From: Betaproteobacteria bacterium Ga0077526
Lineage (GTDB): Bacteria > Pseudomonadota > Gammaproteobacteria > Burkholderiales > Ga0077523
Direction: 5' to 3'
NCBI GenBank assembly: GCA_001464765.1
Contig: LNDV01000012.1
Location: 1-64,000, forward strand
DNA: 64,000 nucleotides
Part shown: positions 56,023-64,000 of the stretch, piece by piece
How positions within the stretch are numbered: position 1 is the first letter of the stretch
How the letters are laid out: each line of letters begins with the position of its first letter
Notes under the pieces: generated by a model
The model's input: the letters and a program-made list of their open reading frames with translations, nothing else
Told to the model about the DNA's origin: nothing
The model's database searches: none
Position numbers and translations under genes: made by a program

Positions 56023-56531
56023 AGCGGGAACGCGTTTCGGCGCTGATGGACGGGGAACTGGATACCGATCAGGGTCCGGGGTTTGAGCGGGTGCTGAAGG
56101 ACGAGGGGGCCGCCGAATGCTGGCGGGATTACCACCTCATAGGTGACGTCATGCGGGGCGAGGCGGCTCTGGCGGTTGCGTTCTCTGCGCGTGTCGCCTC
56201 GGCGCTCGCGGCAGAACCGACGGTTCTGGCGCCACAGCGTTCGCGATCAGCGGGGGCAGTCCGGGCCCGGACTTTTGCGCTCTCGGCAGCAGCTTCCGTA
56301 GCTGGTGTGGCGGTCGTCGTGTTGCTGGCGTGGCAAAGCATCCGAGATCCCATTGGAAGCGGGATCGCGGGAGCTAAGCCGGCGGGCACGCAGGTAGTGG
56401 CCATCACCGACCCTGTACCTGAAGCCGTAAAGGTTGATCCCTATCTGAGTGAGTTGGTCGCAGCGCATCAGGAGTATTCCCCGACCGCGGCCATGCACGC
56501 CCCGTACATGAGAACGGATTCCGCACGCTGA
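56016..56531 (+). CDS. rseA: Anti-sigma-E factor RseA
   Basis: 171 aa. The cytoplasmic sigma-binding N terminus starts 'ERVSALMDGELD', the canonical RseA/MucA opening, followed by a helix (about 86-104, 'FALSAAASVAGVAVVVLLAW') and a periplasmic tail. The ATG (56016) overlaps the rpoE stop. Proteolysis of this protein releases RpoE. Confidence 0.92.
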   Translation: MVERERVSALMDGELDTDQGPGFERVLKDEGAAECWRDYHLIGDVMRGEAALAVAFSARVASALAAEPTVLAPQRSRSAGAVRARTFALSAAASVAGVAVVVLLAWQSIRDPIGSGIAGAKPAGTQVVAITDPVPEAVKVDPYLSELVAAHQEYSPTAAMHAPYMRTDSAR

Positions 56532-56550
56532 CCGGCCGGGAAGAGACGTG

Positions 56551-57528
56551 ATGCGAAGCTCTCTCCGGGTTCTGGCGTGCTGGGCCTGTCTGGCGGGTGG
56601 TACCGGGGCATTGGCACAGGGGACGTCCGCGCCCCTGTCGCCGGCCGAAACTGTTAGTTGGCTCCAGCGAATCGCGACTTCCGCGCGCCAGCTCAACTAC
56701 GCCGGCACCTTCATCTATCAGCAAGGCGATGTCGTGGAGAACTCCCGCATCGCGCATGTCGTGGAAGGCGGTAACGAGACTGAGCGTCTCGAGACGCTCG
56801 ACGGCCCGAGAAGGGAAATCGTCCGAAAGAACGACGTGATCTTCATCATCAATCCGGACACGAAACAGATCCGGGTGGAACGTCGACGCCCGGGTCGGTT
56901 CTTTCCGCAAATTCTGCCGGACCAGCTGTCGGTCGTGACCGACCATTACCACATGCGCAAGGGCGACGTGGAGCGGGTTGCCGAGCACGAAGCCCAGGCA
57001 CTCATTCTCGAGCCCAAGGACGGAATGCGTTACGGGCACAAGTTCTGGGTCGACACGAATTCCGGACTGCTGCTCAAAGCCAAGCTGCTGGGTGATCGGA
57101 ACTCCGTAATGGAGCAGTTCTTCTTCACCCAGGTCCAGATCGGCGGGAACATTCCCCGGGAATGGTTGAAGCCCAGCGTGACCCCTCCCGCTGTTCCGGA
57201 CAAGGTACGGGACGAGCCCCCTGCGGCCGATTCTGCGTGGGAGATCAAGGCCCCGCCCGCCGGTTTCCGGAAGGTTGTGGAGACCCGCCGATACCGGGAT
57301 CAGGGCAACACGGTGTCCGTCATCCACATGGTGTGGACCGACGGACTTGCGGCGATTTCCGTGTTTATCGAGCCAGGCCGGACGGCCAACTCGACGGGCT
57401 TGATGCAGAAAGGGTCGTTGCATATTTTCACGAGATCCGTTGGCGAGAACCGCGTGACCGTGGTGGGCGAGGCCCCCGCTGCCACGGTGCAGCTGATTGC
57501 CGAGTCGCTCGCTCAGAGAACAAAATAG
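56551..57528 (+). CDS. rseB: Periplasmic sigma-E regulator RseB/MucB
   Basis: 325 aa from ATG 56551 (GTG 56548 precedes it). Signal peptide ends 'TGALAQG'. The MucB N-domain is visible in 'ATSARQLNYAGTFIYQQGD' and 'HVVEGGNETERLETLDG', and the C-domain after 'WEIKAPPAGFRKV'. It binds the RseA periplasmic tail and senses mislocalised lipid/LPS. Confidence 0.93.
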   Translation: MRSSLRVLACWACLAGGTGALAQGTSAPLSPAETVSWLQRIATSARQLNYAGTFIYQQGDVVENSRIAHVVEGGNETERLETLDGPRREIVRKNDVIFIINPDTKQIRVERRRPGRFFPQILPDQLSVVTDHYHMRKGDVERVAEHEAQALILEPKDGMRYGHKFWVDTNSGLLLKAKLLGDRNSVMEQFFFTQVQIGGNIPREWLKPSVTPPAVPDKVRDEPPAADSAWEIKAPPAGFRKVVETRRYRDQGNTVSVIHMVWTDGLAAISVFIEPGRTANSTGLMQKGSLHIFTRSVGENRVTVVGEAPAATVQLIAESLAQRTK

Positions 57529-57601
57529 GCTGAAGTCCTTAGCCCGAGTCCTTCCGGCATGCCGGCAAGCATGCCGCCCCACCCAGCCAGGAAACCCCGA
57601 T

Positions 57602-58984
57602 ATGACCCGCGTCTTGAACGCCCTGCTTCTTCTCGCCCTCGCCCTGCCGATCACATCGGTTCAGGCACGCGAGCTGCCCGACTTCACGGAATTGGTGGAG
57701 GAGCAGGGGGCCACAGTGGTCAACATCAGCACCACTTCCGCCAAAGGTGGGGGGGCCCCCGGGGGGGAGGAGGATCCCTTCGATTTTTTCCGGCGACCGC
57801 CAGGGCAGGCTCCCAAGGACAACGAAGCCCGCTCCCTCGGCTCCGGTTTCATCATCAGTGCGGACGGGTTCATCCTCACCAATGCCCACGTTGTGGAGGC
57901 CGGGGACGACATCACCGTCCGTCTCAATGACAAGCGGGAGTTCTCCGCCAAGGTGATCGGCAGCGACCGTCGTTCGGACGTCGCCCTGATCAAGATCGAC
58001 GCCACAGGGCTTCCCGCTGTGAAGATCGGGGACACGTCCAAGCTCAAGGTCGGGGAATGGGTCCTGGCCATCGGCTCGCCGTTCGGATTCGACAACACGG
58101 TGACTGCCGGTATCGTGAGTGCCAAGGGGCGTTCCCTCCCACAGGAGAACTTCACGCCCTTCATTCAGACCGACGTGGCGATCAATCCCGGCAATTCCGG
58201 CGGCCCGCTCTTCAACCTGAAGGGCGAAGTCGTGGGCATGAATTCCCAGATCTACAGCCGGACAGGAGGGTTCATGGGTCTGTCCTTCGCGATTCCCATC
58301 GACGTCGCCATGGACATCACCAATCAGCTCCGGACGACCGGTCGCGTCACTCGGGGTCGGATCGGCGTCGTGATCCAGGAGGTCACCAAGGAACTCGCCG
58401 AATCCTTCGGGCTCACCAAGCCTCAGGGTGCTCTGGTCAATTCCGTCGAAAAGGGCGGGCCCGCAGACAAGGCGGGGGTCGAGACCAGCGACGTCATCCT
58501 CAAGTTCGATGGCAAGGCCGTGGCGAGTTCGGCGGACCTGCCTCGCCTCGTGGCAGCGACCAAGCCGGGAACGAAGTCGACGCTGCAGGTCTGGCGCAAG
58601 GGGGCGACCCGCGAGTTGTCGGTCGTGGTAGGTGAGTTGCCCGACGACAAGAAGGTGGCGGAACAGCGGTCCCGGAAGCCAGGTCAGAAGCCGGCCGACG
58701 TGGTCTCCCGCCTGGGTATCACGTTCAGCGAACTGTCGGCGGAGCAGCGCAAGGAGATGGGCATCACGGGCGGTCTGGTCGTCGAGGACGCCCAAGGCAA
58801 CGCCGCCAAGGCAGGCATCCGTCGCGGGGACATACTTCTGGCGATCAACAATCAGGACGTCAAGAGTGTGGAGCAGGTGAATCAGCTGGTGAGCCAGTTC
58901 GAGAAGTCCAGGAGCGTGGCGCTCCTGATTCGCCGGGGCGAGAGCTCGCTCTATATCCCGCTGCGATTGAACGGGTCGAACTAA
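57602..58984 (+). CDS. mucD: Periplasmic serine protease MucD (DegP/HtrA)
   Basis: 460 aa from ATG 57602. Signal peptide to about 'TSVQARE', then the trypsin-like domain with triad His ('ILTNAHVVE'), Asp ('DRRSDVALIK') and Ser ('NPGNSGGPLF'), and two PDZ domains ('QGALVNSVEKGGPADKAGV' and 'GGLVVEDAQGNAAKAGIRRG'). It degrades misfolded envelope proteins and belongs to the sigma-E response. An unusually Gly-rich loop 'AKGGGAPGGEED' follows the first strand. A strong terminator follows. Confidence 0.95.
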   Translation: MTRVLNALLLLALALPITSVQARELPDFTELVEEQGATVVNISTTSAKGGGAPGGEEDPFDFFRRPPGQAPKDNEARSLGSGFIISADGFILTNAHVVEAGDDITVRLNDKREFSAKVIGSDRRSDVALIKIDATGLPAVKIGDTSKLKVGEWVLAIGSPFGFDNTVTAGIVSAKGRSLPQENFTPFIQTDVAINPGNSGGPLFNLKGEVVGMNSQIYSRTGGFMGLSFAIPIDVAMDITNQLRTTGRVTRGRIGVVIQEVTKELAESFGLTKPQGALVNSVEKGGPADKAGVETSDVILKFDGKAVASSADLPRLVAATKPGTKSTLQVWRKGATRELSVVVGELPDDKKVAEQRSRKPGQKPADVVSRLGITFSELSAEQRKEMGITGGLVVEDAQGNAAKAGIRRGDILLAINNQDVKSVEQVNQLVSQFEKSRSVALLIRRGESSLYIPLRLNGSN

Positions 58985-59043
58985 CCGGGACCGCAGGCAC
59001 CGAATCCGCTAGAATCCGCGACTCCCATCGTACCTCGGAAAGA

Positions 59044-59066
59044 GGGGCACCCCGGTGCCCCTTTTT
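59044..59066 (+). terminator. Intrinsic terminator between mucD and lepA
   Basis: Perfect 8-bp stem GGGGCACC (59044-59051) with GGTGCCCC (59054-59061), a 2-nt loop and five T (59062-59066). It ends only 5 nt before the lepA ATG, so it occupies the region where a lepA ribosome-binding site would be. Confidence 0.85.
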
Positions 59067-59071
59067 AGTTG

Positions 59072-60865
59072 ATGCAGCGCACGCGCAACTTCTCCATCAT
59101 CGCCCATATCGACCACGGCAAATCGACCCTGGCGGACCGCTTCATCCAGTTGTGCGGCGGCCTTTCCAATCGGGAGATGGAGGAGCAGGTCCTCGACTCG
59201 ATGGACCTGGAAAAGGAACGCGGCATCACCATCAAGGCCCAGACCGCTGCCTTGCACTACAAGGCTCGCAATGGCGAGACCTACCTGCTCAACCTGATCG
59301 ACACCCCCGGCCACGTCGACTTCTCCTACGAAGTCTCACGCTCCCTGGCCGCTTGCGAGGGTGCCCTGCTGGTGGTGGACGCTTCCCAGGGCGTAGAGGC
59401 GCAGACCGTAGCCAATTGCTACACCGCCATCGAGCAGGGCGTGGAAGTCGTCGCGGTCCTCAACAAGATCGACCTGCCGTCGGCCGAGCCCGACCGGGTC
59501 ATCGGGGAGATCGAGGACATCGTGGGCATCCCGGCGCAAGACGCCGTCCATGCCAGCGCCAAGACCGGCGTGGGCGTGGAGGACATCCTCGAAGCCGTCA
59601 TCGAGCGCATTCCCCCGCCCAAGGGCGACCCCGACGGCCCGCTGAAAGCACTCGTCATCGACTCGTGGTTCGACAACTATGTCGGTGTCGTGATGCTCGT
59701 CCGGGTGTTCGACGGCGTCATCACCCCGAAGGAAAAGCTCAAGCTGATGTCCAGCGGCGCGCTCTACCTCTGCGAAGAGGTGGGGGTATTCACGCCGAAG
59801 GCCCGCGCCTCGGACCGGCTGTCGGCCGGGGAAGTGGGTTTCGTAATCGCCGGCATCAAGGAACTGAAGGACGCCAAGGTAGGCGACACGATCACCACTG
59901 CGGCGCGGCCCGCCACGGAGGCCCTGCCCGGGTTCAAGGAGATCAAGCCGCAGGTGTTCGCCGGCCTGTACCCCGTCGAGCCTAACGAGTACGAGGCCCT
60001 GCGCGACGCCCTCGACAAGCTGCACCTCAACGACTCCTCCCTGCACTACGAGCCCGAGACATCCCAGGCACTGGGCTTCGGCTTCCGCTGCGGCTTTCTC
60101 GGCCTGCTGCACATGGACATCGTCCAGGAGCGGCTGGAGCGCGAGTACGGCATGAACCTCATCACCACCGCGCCGACAGTGGTGTACCAGGTCGTGATGC
60201 GCGACGGCACCATCCTGGAGGTGGAGAACCCCTCCCGCCTGCCGGACCCCTCCAAGATCGAAGAGATCCGCGAGCCCATCATCACGGCTACGATCCTCGT
60301 TCCCCAGGACTACGTGGGGCCGGTAATCACGCTCTGTACCCAGAAGCGCGGCTCGCAGAAGAACATGCAGTACTCGGGACGCCAGGTCGTCCTGACCTAC
60401 GAGCTGCCGCTCAATGAGATCGTCATGGACTTCTTCGATCGCCTGAAGTCCGTGAGCCGGGGCTATGCGTCGCTCGACTACGAGTTCCTGGAGTTCCGCA
60501 CCGGCGACCTGGTGAAGCTCGATATCCTGATCAACACCGAAAAGGTCGATGCGCTGTCGCTGATCGTCCACCGCGCGAGTTCCCAGCATCGCGGGCGCGA
60601 ACTCGCCGCGAAGATGCGGGAGCTCATTCCGAGGCAGATGTTCGACGTGGCAGTCCAGGCGGCCATCGGCTCGCACATCGTGGCCCGCGAGAATGTGAAG
60701 GCGCTGCGCAAGAACGTGCTCGCCAAGTGCTACGGCGGTGACATCAGCCGCAAGAAGAAGCTCCTCGAGAAGCAGAAGGCGGGCAAGCGCCGCATGAAGC
60801 AGGTGGGGAGCGTCGAGATTCCGCAGGAAGCCTTCCTCGCGATCCTCCAGGTCGAGGATCGGTGA
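59072..60865 (+). CDS. lepA: Translation elongation factor 4
   Basis: 597 aa from ATG 59072 (a TTG lies directly upstream); the start '[19 protein letters not shown]' aligns with E. coli LepA. GTPase motifs: G1 'AHIDHGKS', G2/G3 'ERGITIKAQ' and 'DTPGHVDF', G4 'NKIDLP'. The C-terminal LepA domain contains '[18 protein letters not shown]' and '[17 protein letters not shown]'. It helps ribosome assembly/back-translocation under stress. The gene has no evident Shine-Dalgarno, only the mucD terminator. Confidence 0.95.
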   Translation: MQRTRNFSIIAHIDHGKSTLADRFIQLCGGLSNREMEEQVLDSMDLEKERGITIKAQTAALHYKARNGETYLLNLIDTPGHVDFSYEVSRSLAACEGALLVVDASQGVEAQTVANCYTAIEQGVEVVAVLNKIDLPSAEPDRVIGEIEDIVGIPAQDAVHASAKTGVGVEDILEAVIERIPPPKGDPDGPLKALVIDSWFDNYVGVVMLVRVFDGVITPKEKLKLMSSGALYLCEEVGVFTPKARASDRLSAGEVGFVIAGIKELKDAKVGDTITTAARPATEALPGFKEIKPQVFAGLYPVEPNEYEALRDALDKLHLNDSSLHYEPETSQALGFGFRCGFLGLLHMDIVQERLEREYGMNLITTAPTVVYQVVMRDGTILEVENPSRLPDPSKIEEIREPIITATILVPQDYVGPVITLCTQKRGSQKNMQYSGRQVVLTYELPLNEIVMDFFDRLKSVSRGYASLDYEFLEFRTGDLVKLDILINTEKVDALSLIVHRASSQHRGRELAAKMRELIPRQMFDVAVQAAIGSHIVARENVKALRKNVLAKCYGGDISRKKKLLEKQKAGKRRMKQVGSVEIPQEAFLAILQVEDR

Positions 60866-60908
60866 TCGCCCCTTCTTTCCTCCCTACGCCGCGGCTGCCG
60901 GCTCGACA

Positions 60909-61733
60909 GTGAATTCCAACATGCTCCCATTCGGCTTCGCCGGTGTCCTGCTGCTCCTGATCGTTCTGTGCACGATCGTGTGGGCGATCGACAAGTATCT
61001 GCTGCGGCCCAGGCGCAGCAGCGATACCGCGCCGCCCTGGTGGGTGGAGTATCCCGTCAGCTTCCTGCCGGTGATCCTCGTGGTGTTCGTGCTGCGCTCG
61101 TTCCTGGTGGAGCCTTTCAAGATTCCGTCGGGTTCCATGATCCCCACGCTCCTGATCGGCGACTATATCCTGGTGAACAAATTCACCTACGGGATCCGGC
61201 TGCCCGTCATCAACAGCAAGATCATCCCCCTCGGCGACCCCAAGCGCGGGGACGTGATGGTGTTCCGCTATCCCGAAAACCCGTCCATCGACTACATCAA
61301 GCGGGTCGTCGGCACGCCGGGCGACACCGTGGAGTACCGGAACAAGCGGCTCACCATCAACGGCAAGCTGATCGAAGTGGAGACCGAACCCGACTACAGC
61401 TATCTGGAGCACGGGCTCAACTTCATCACCACCAAGCGCTACCGGGAAAAGTTCGACGGGGATGCCCATTCCACCATCGTGAACCTCGACGCGCCGACCT
61501 TGCAGCTGGCCGGGGTGCACCAGTTCGCCCACCGCGACAACTGCGAATACAATGAAGACGGCTTCGTGTGCAAGGTGCCGCCCGGGCATTACTTCATGAT
61601 GGGCGACAACCGCGATTCGAGCAGCGACAGCCGTTACTGGGGATTCGTGCCGGACGAGAACATCGTCGGCAAGGCGTTTCTGATCTGGATGAACTTCGGG
61701 CAGCTGGGCCGCGTCGGCACAGCCATCGACTAG
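60909..61733 (+). CDS. lepB: Signal peptidase I
   Basis: 274 aa from GTG 60909 (ATG 60921 is an alternative). Two N-terminal helices, then the catalytic Ser in 'IPSGSMIPTLLIGDYILVNK' and the Lys in 'YPENPSIDYIKRVVGTPGD'; box E 'YFMMGDNRDSSSDSRYWG' is intact. It cleaves secretory signal peptides in the periplasm. It lies 43 bp after lepA, the usual arrangement. Confidence 0.95.
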   Translation: MNSNMLPFGFAGVLLLLIVLCTIVWAIDKYLLRPRRSSDTAPPWWVEYPVSFLPVILVVFVLRSFLVEPFKIPSGSMIPTLLIGDYILVNKFTYGIRLPVINSKIIPLGDPKRGDVMVFRYPENPSIDYIKRVVGTPGDTVEYRNKRLTINGKLIEVETEPDYSYLEHGLNFITTKRYREKFDGDAHSTIVNLDAPTLQLAGVHQFAHRDNCEYNEDGFVCKVPPGHYFMMGDNRDSSSDSRYWGFVPDENIVGKAFLIWMNFGQLGRVGTAID

Positions 61734-61744
61734 ACGGGGATGAC

Positions 61745-62095
61745 ATGAGGAAGCAGCGGGGTTTGAGCCTGATCGGCCTGATTTTCGTGGGCGGTTTGCT
61801 GTTCTTCGCAGCGCTGGTGTTCATGAAGGCCCTCCCGGCCTACATCGAGTACTTCACCATCAAGAAGCACATCTCGGAACTCGCCAAGGGCGGTGAGGGC
61901 ACATCGCCCAAGGAGATCCAGATGAGCTTCGACCGCCGCGGTTCCATCGACGACATCACTTCCGTTTCGGGGCGCGACCTCGAAGTCACGAAGCAGGGTG
62001 ACAGCGTGGACATCCGCCTCAACTACTCCAAGAAGGTGCCGCTGTTCGGGCAGGTCAGTCTCTGCTTCGACTTCGACATCCACAACGGGAGGTGA
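61745..62095 (+). CDS. DUF4845-family single-helix protein
   Basis: 116 aa from ATG 61745, 11 bp after lepB. An N-terminal helix 'GLSLIGLIFVGGLLFFAALVFMKA' precedes a small periplasmic domain with 'SFDRRGSIDDITSVSGRDLE'. The 'GLSLIGL' start looks like a type IV pilin-type N terminus ('xGxSLIGL'). The family sits between lepB and rnc in Beta- and Gammaproteobacteria; its role is unknown. Confidence 0.88.
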   Translation: MRKQRGLSLIGLIFVGGLLFFAALVFMKALPAYIEYFTIKKHISELAKGGEGTSPKEIQMSFDRRGSIDDITSVSGRDLEVTKQGDSVDIRLNYSKKVPLFGQVSLCFDFDIHNGR

Positions 62096-62111
62096 GGGCG
62101 CCTCCCTCGCG

Positions 62112-62792
62112 ATGCACGCCCTCGAAGACAACTCGGCGCTCGGCTACCGGTTCCGCGACGCGGGACTGCTGCAGCAGGCGCTGACGCACCGCAGTCACAG
62201 CCAGCCCCATAACGAGCGCCTGGAGTTCATCGGCGACTCGGTCCTGAACTGCATCATCGCCGAAGCCCTGTATCTGCGAATGCCCGGCATCCCGGAGGGA
62301 GACCTGTCGCGGCTGCGGGCTCGCGTGGTCAACCAGGACAACCTCGAACAGCGCGCCCGGTCGCTCGGTATCGGCGCTCACCTGCTCCTGGGAGAAGGGG
62401 AGCTCCGCAGCGGCGGTGCCGACCGCCCGTCGATTCTGGCCGACGCGCTCGAAGCTCTCATCGGCGCCGTTTTCCTGGATGGCGGGTTCGAAGCGGCCCG
62501 CACCACGACCCTCACCCTCTTCACCGAGAGTCTGGCGCACCTGGACGGGCAGGGCGGGGGCAAGGACCCCAAGACCGAGCTTCAGGAATGGCTGCAGGCC
62601 CGTCGCAAGGCACTTCCCGAATACACCGTGCTCACGATCGGCGGAGAGGCCCATCGGCAGGTGTTTGCGGTGGAATGCCGGGTCGCCGGACTCGGCATCG
62701 CCACACGCGGCGAGGGCCGCAGCCGCCGGGCCGCCGAGCAGGTGGCCGCCCGTCAGGCGCTGGACCAGATCACTCAGGCAGGGACTGCATGA
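62112..62792 (+). CDS. rnc: Ribonuclease III
   Basis: 226 aa from ATG 62112. The signature 'NERLEFIGDSVLNCIIAE' carries the metal-binding Glu and Asp; 'DALEALIGAVFLDGG' holds the second catalytic cluster; the double-stranded RNA-binding domain starts at 'DPKTELQEWLQARRKALPEY'. It processes rRNA precursors and structured mRNAs. The stop overlaps the era start (ATGA). Confidence 0.95.
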   Translation: MHALEDNSALGYRFRDAGLLQQALTHRSHSQPHNERLEFIGDSVLNCIIAEALYLRMPGIPEGDLSRLRARVVNQDNLEQRARSLGIGAHLLLGEGELRSGGADRPSILADALEALIGAVFLDGGFEAARTTTLTLFTESLAHLDGQGGGKDPKTELQEWLQARRKALPEYTVLTIGGEAHRQVFAVECRVAGLGIATRGEGRSRRAAEQVAARQALDQITQAGTA

Positions 62793-63670
62793 CACACAGA
62801 TTCGGGCATGTCGCCGTCGTCGGCCGGCCCAACGTGGGCAAGTCGACGCTGGTCAATCGCCTCGTCGGCCAGAAGGTGACCATCACTTCCCGCAAGGCCC
62901 AGACGACGCGGCACGCGGTCCTCGGCATCGTCACGCTACCCGAGGCGCAGATCGCCTTCGTGGATACGCCCGGCTACCAGACTCGCTTTGGCGGGCCGCT
63001 CAATCGCTCCCTCAACCGCGCCGTCACTGACACCCTGCTTGGTGTCGATGCAGTCCTGTTCGTGGTGGATGCGGGACGCCTCGGGGAAGCGGATCGTAAA
63101 GCGCTGCAGCTCGTGCCGGAAGGTGTCCCCGTGGTGGCGGTCGTCAACAAGGTGGATCTCCTGGAACGCAAGGAAGCGCTGCTTCCGTTTCTCGACCAGC
63201 TGAGCCGGGAACGCGACTTCGCGGCGCTCGTGCCGATCAGCGCAGAGACCGGCCTGCAATGCGATGTGCTGCTCGAAGCCCTGGTGAAGACCCTCCCCGA
63301 GGGCGAGGCTGCGTACGACGAAGACCAGGTGACCGACCGCTCGGAGCGGTTTCTCGCCGCGGAGATCGTCCGGGAGAAGCTGTTCCGGCTCACGGGGGAT
63401 GAGCTGCCCTATGGCGCCAGTGTCGTGGTGGAGTCCTTCACCACGGAAGGCGCCTTGAGACGGGTGCACTGCGTGATCATCGTCGCGCGGGAAACACACA
63501 AGGGCATGGTGATAGGCGAGGGCGGGCAGCATCTGAAGCGTATTGCTTCCGAGGCCCGCCAGGACATGGAGCGCGAGTTCGACGGCCGCGTTTTTCTCGA
63601 CGTGCGGGTCCGGGTCGATCCGGCCTGGATGCGGGATCCGCGAAGGCTCGCCAAATACGGCTATGGGTGA
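62789..63670 (+). CDS. era: GTPase Era
   Basis: 293 aa from ATG 62789, coupled to rnc by overlap. G1 'GRPNVGKST', G3 'DTPGYQ', G4 'NKVDLL', and the C-terminal KH domain with 'GMVIGEGGQHLKRIASEARQ'. It binds 16S rRNA near the anti-Shine-Dalgarno and checks 30S maturation. The 3' end overlaps recO by 8 bp. Confidence 0.95.
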   Translation: MTHRFGHVAVVGRPNVGKSTLVNRLVGQKVTITSRKAQTTRHAVLGIVTLPEAQIAFVDTPGYQTRFGGPLNRSLNRAVTDTLLGVDAVLFVVDAGRLGEADRKALQLVPEGVPVVAVVNKVDLLERKEALLPFLDQLSRERDFAALVPISAETGLQCDVLLEALVKTLPEGEAAYDEDQVTDRSERFLAAEIVREKLFRLTGDELPYGASVVVESFTTEGALRRVHCVIIVARETHKGMVIGEGGQHLKRIASEARQDMEREFDGRVFLDVRVRVDPAWMRDPRRLAKYGYG

Positions 63671-64000
63671 TCCGTCGCTTTCCGCGGCACTCGCCGGCAA
63701 CCAACGCATCCTCAACGAGCCCGCGTTCGTGCTGCACGGGCGCCCGTGGAAGGAGACGAGTCTCGTTCTGGAACTGTTCACCCGCGGCCACGGACGCATC
63801 GCGGCCGTAGCCAAGGGGGCACGCCGCCCTCACTCGCAGTTGCGACCTCTTCTGCTGCCCTTCCAGCCGGTCCTGGTGACGTGGTCGGGCCGCTCGGAAG
63901 TCCGCCTGGTGCACTCCGTGGAGTGGCAGGGCGGCATCCCGCAGTTGGGCGGCAAGTCTTTGCTTTGCGCCTTCTACCTCAACGAACTGCTCATGGCCGC
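63663..64000 (+). CDS. recO: DNA repair protein RecO, N-terminal part
   Basis: 112 codons visible, cut by the window end. The sequence 'RILNEPAFVLHGRPWKETSL' and 'RIAAVAKGARRPHSQLRPLL' match the OB-fold N-terminal domain of RecO. It helps RecR load RecA on SSB-coated single strands. The start ATG at 63663 overlaps the era stop. Confidence 0.92.
   Translation, partial: MGDPSLSAALAGNQRILNEPAFVLHGRPWKETSLVLELFTRGHGRIAAVAKGARRPHSQLRPLLLPFQPVLVTWSGRSEVRLVHSVEWQGGIPQLGGKSLLCAFYLNELLMA

Overview
This 64 kb, very GC-rich window looks like the chromosome of a phototrophic betaproteobacterium close to the Rubrivivax/Rhodocyclales type. The evidence is a pucBAC light-harvesting operon whose alpha chain has an Ala/Pro-rich tail, a Bug (TctC) solute-binding protein, a PEP-CTERM protein, DUF4936/ygfZ/ygfX neighbours, and the order rpoE-rseA-rseB-mucD-lepA-lepB-DUF4845-rnc-era-recO. 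No rRNA, tRNA, CRISPR array or complete insertion sequence was seen. Apart from short repeats, the DNA looks like ordinary vertically inherited chromosome.

Layout. 0-11 kb: the end of a large BTAD-type regulator, a secreted cupin, a 111-bp tandem repeat array, a tRNA-guanine transglycosylase fused to an MnmC-like methyltransferase, a Bug protein, a secreted protein with a second giant regulator (1093 aa), and a glutathione transferase. 11-22 kb: a divergent response regulator/histidine kinase pair with overlapping start codons, NAD-type isocitrate dehydrogenase, two flavoproteins, flavocytochrome c sulfide dehydrogenase (fccAB), an AraC regulator, a sulfonate-type binding protein, an acetamidase, and an Hcp-like PEP-CTERM protein. 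22-34 kb: a third giant regulator, then a tightly overlapping operon of a peptide ABC importer, a C69 dipeptidase and a D-serine dehydratase. 34-44.5 kb: an APC permease preceded by three tiny membrane proteins, a DCC-Coq7 fusion, a CPBP protease, an MscS channel, a Rieske oxygenase, and a TetR/nitroreductase unit with an obvious palindromic operator. 44.5-55 kb: tadA, an L,D-transpeptidase, an SDR reductase, pucBAC, mtnA with a long class II aldolase, and small housekeeping genes. 55-64 kb: the sigma-E envelope-stress operon running into lepA-lepB-rnc-era-recO.

How the genes fit together. LH2 antenna genes plus sulfide dehydrogenase fit a purple bacterium able to use sulfide as electron donor; the Coq7-like enzyme could serve the quinone pool, and mtnA plus the aldolase fits salvage of methylthio- or deoxyribose by-products of SAM, as known in purple bacteria. 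The peptide importer, dipeptidase and DsdA form a self-contained route for taking up small peptides and deaminating D-serine.

The most interesting points are an LH2 alpha chain carrying Phe-Met where B800-850 antennae have two H-bonding aromatics (predicting a blue-shifted complex), the Hcp fold on a PEP-CTERM anchor, the Tgt-methyltransferase fusion, the D-serine peptide operon, the permease with three micro-membrane proteins, and a dispersed repeat family that supplies the stop codon of one gene.
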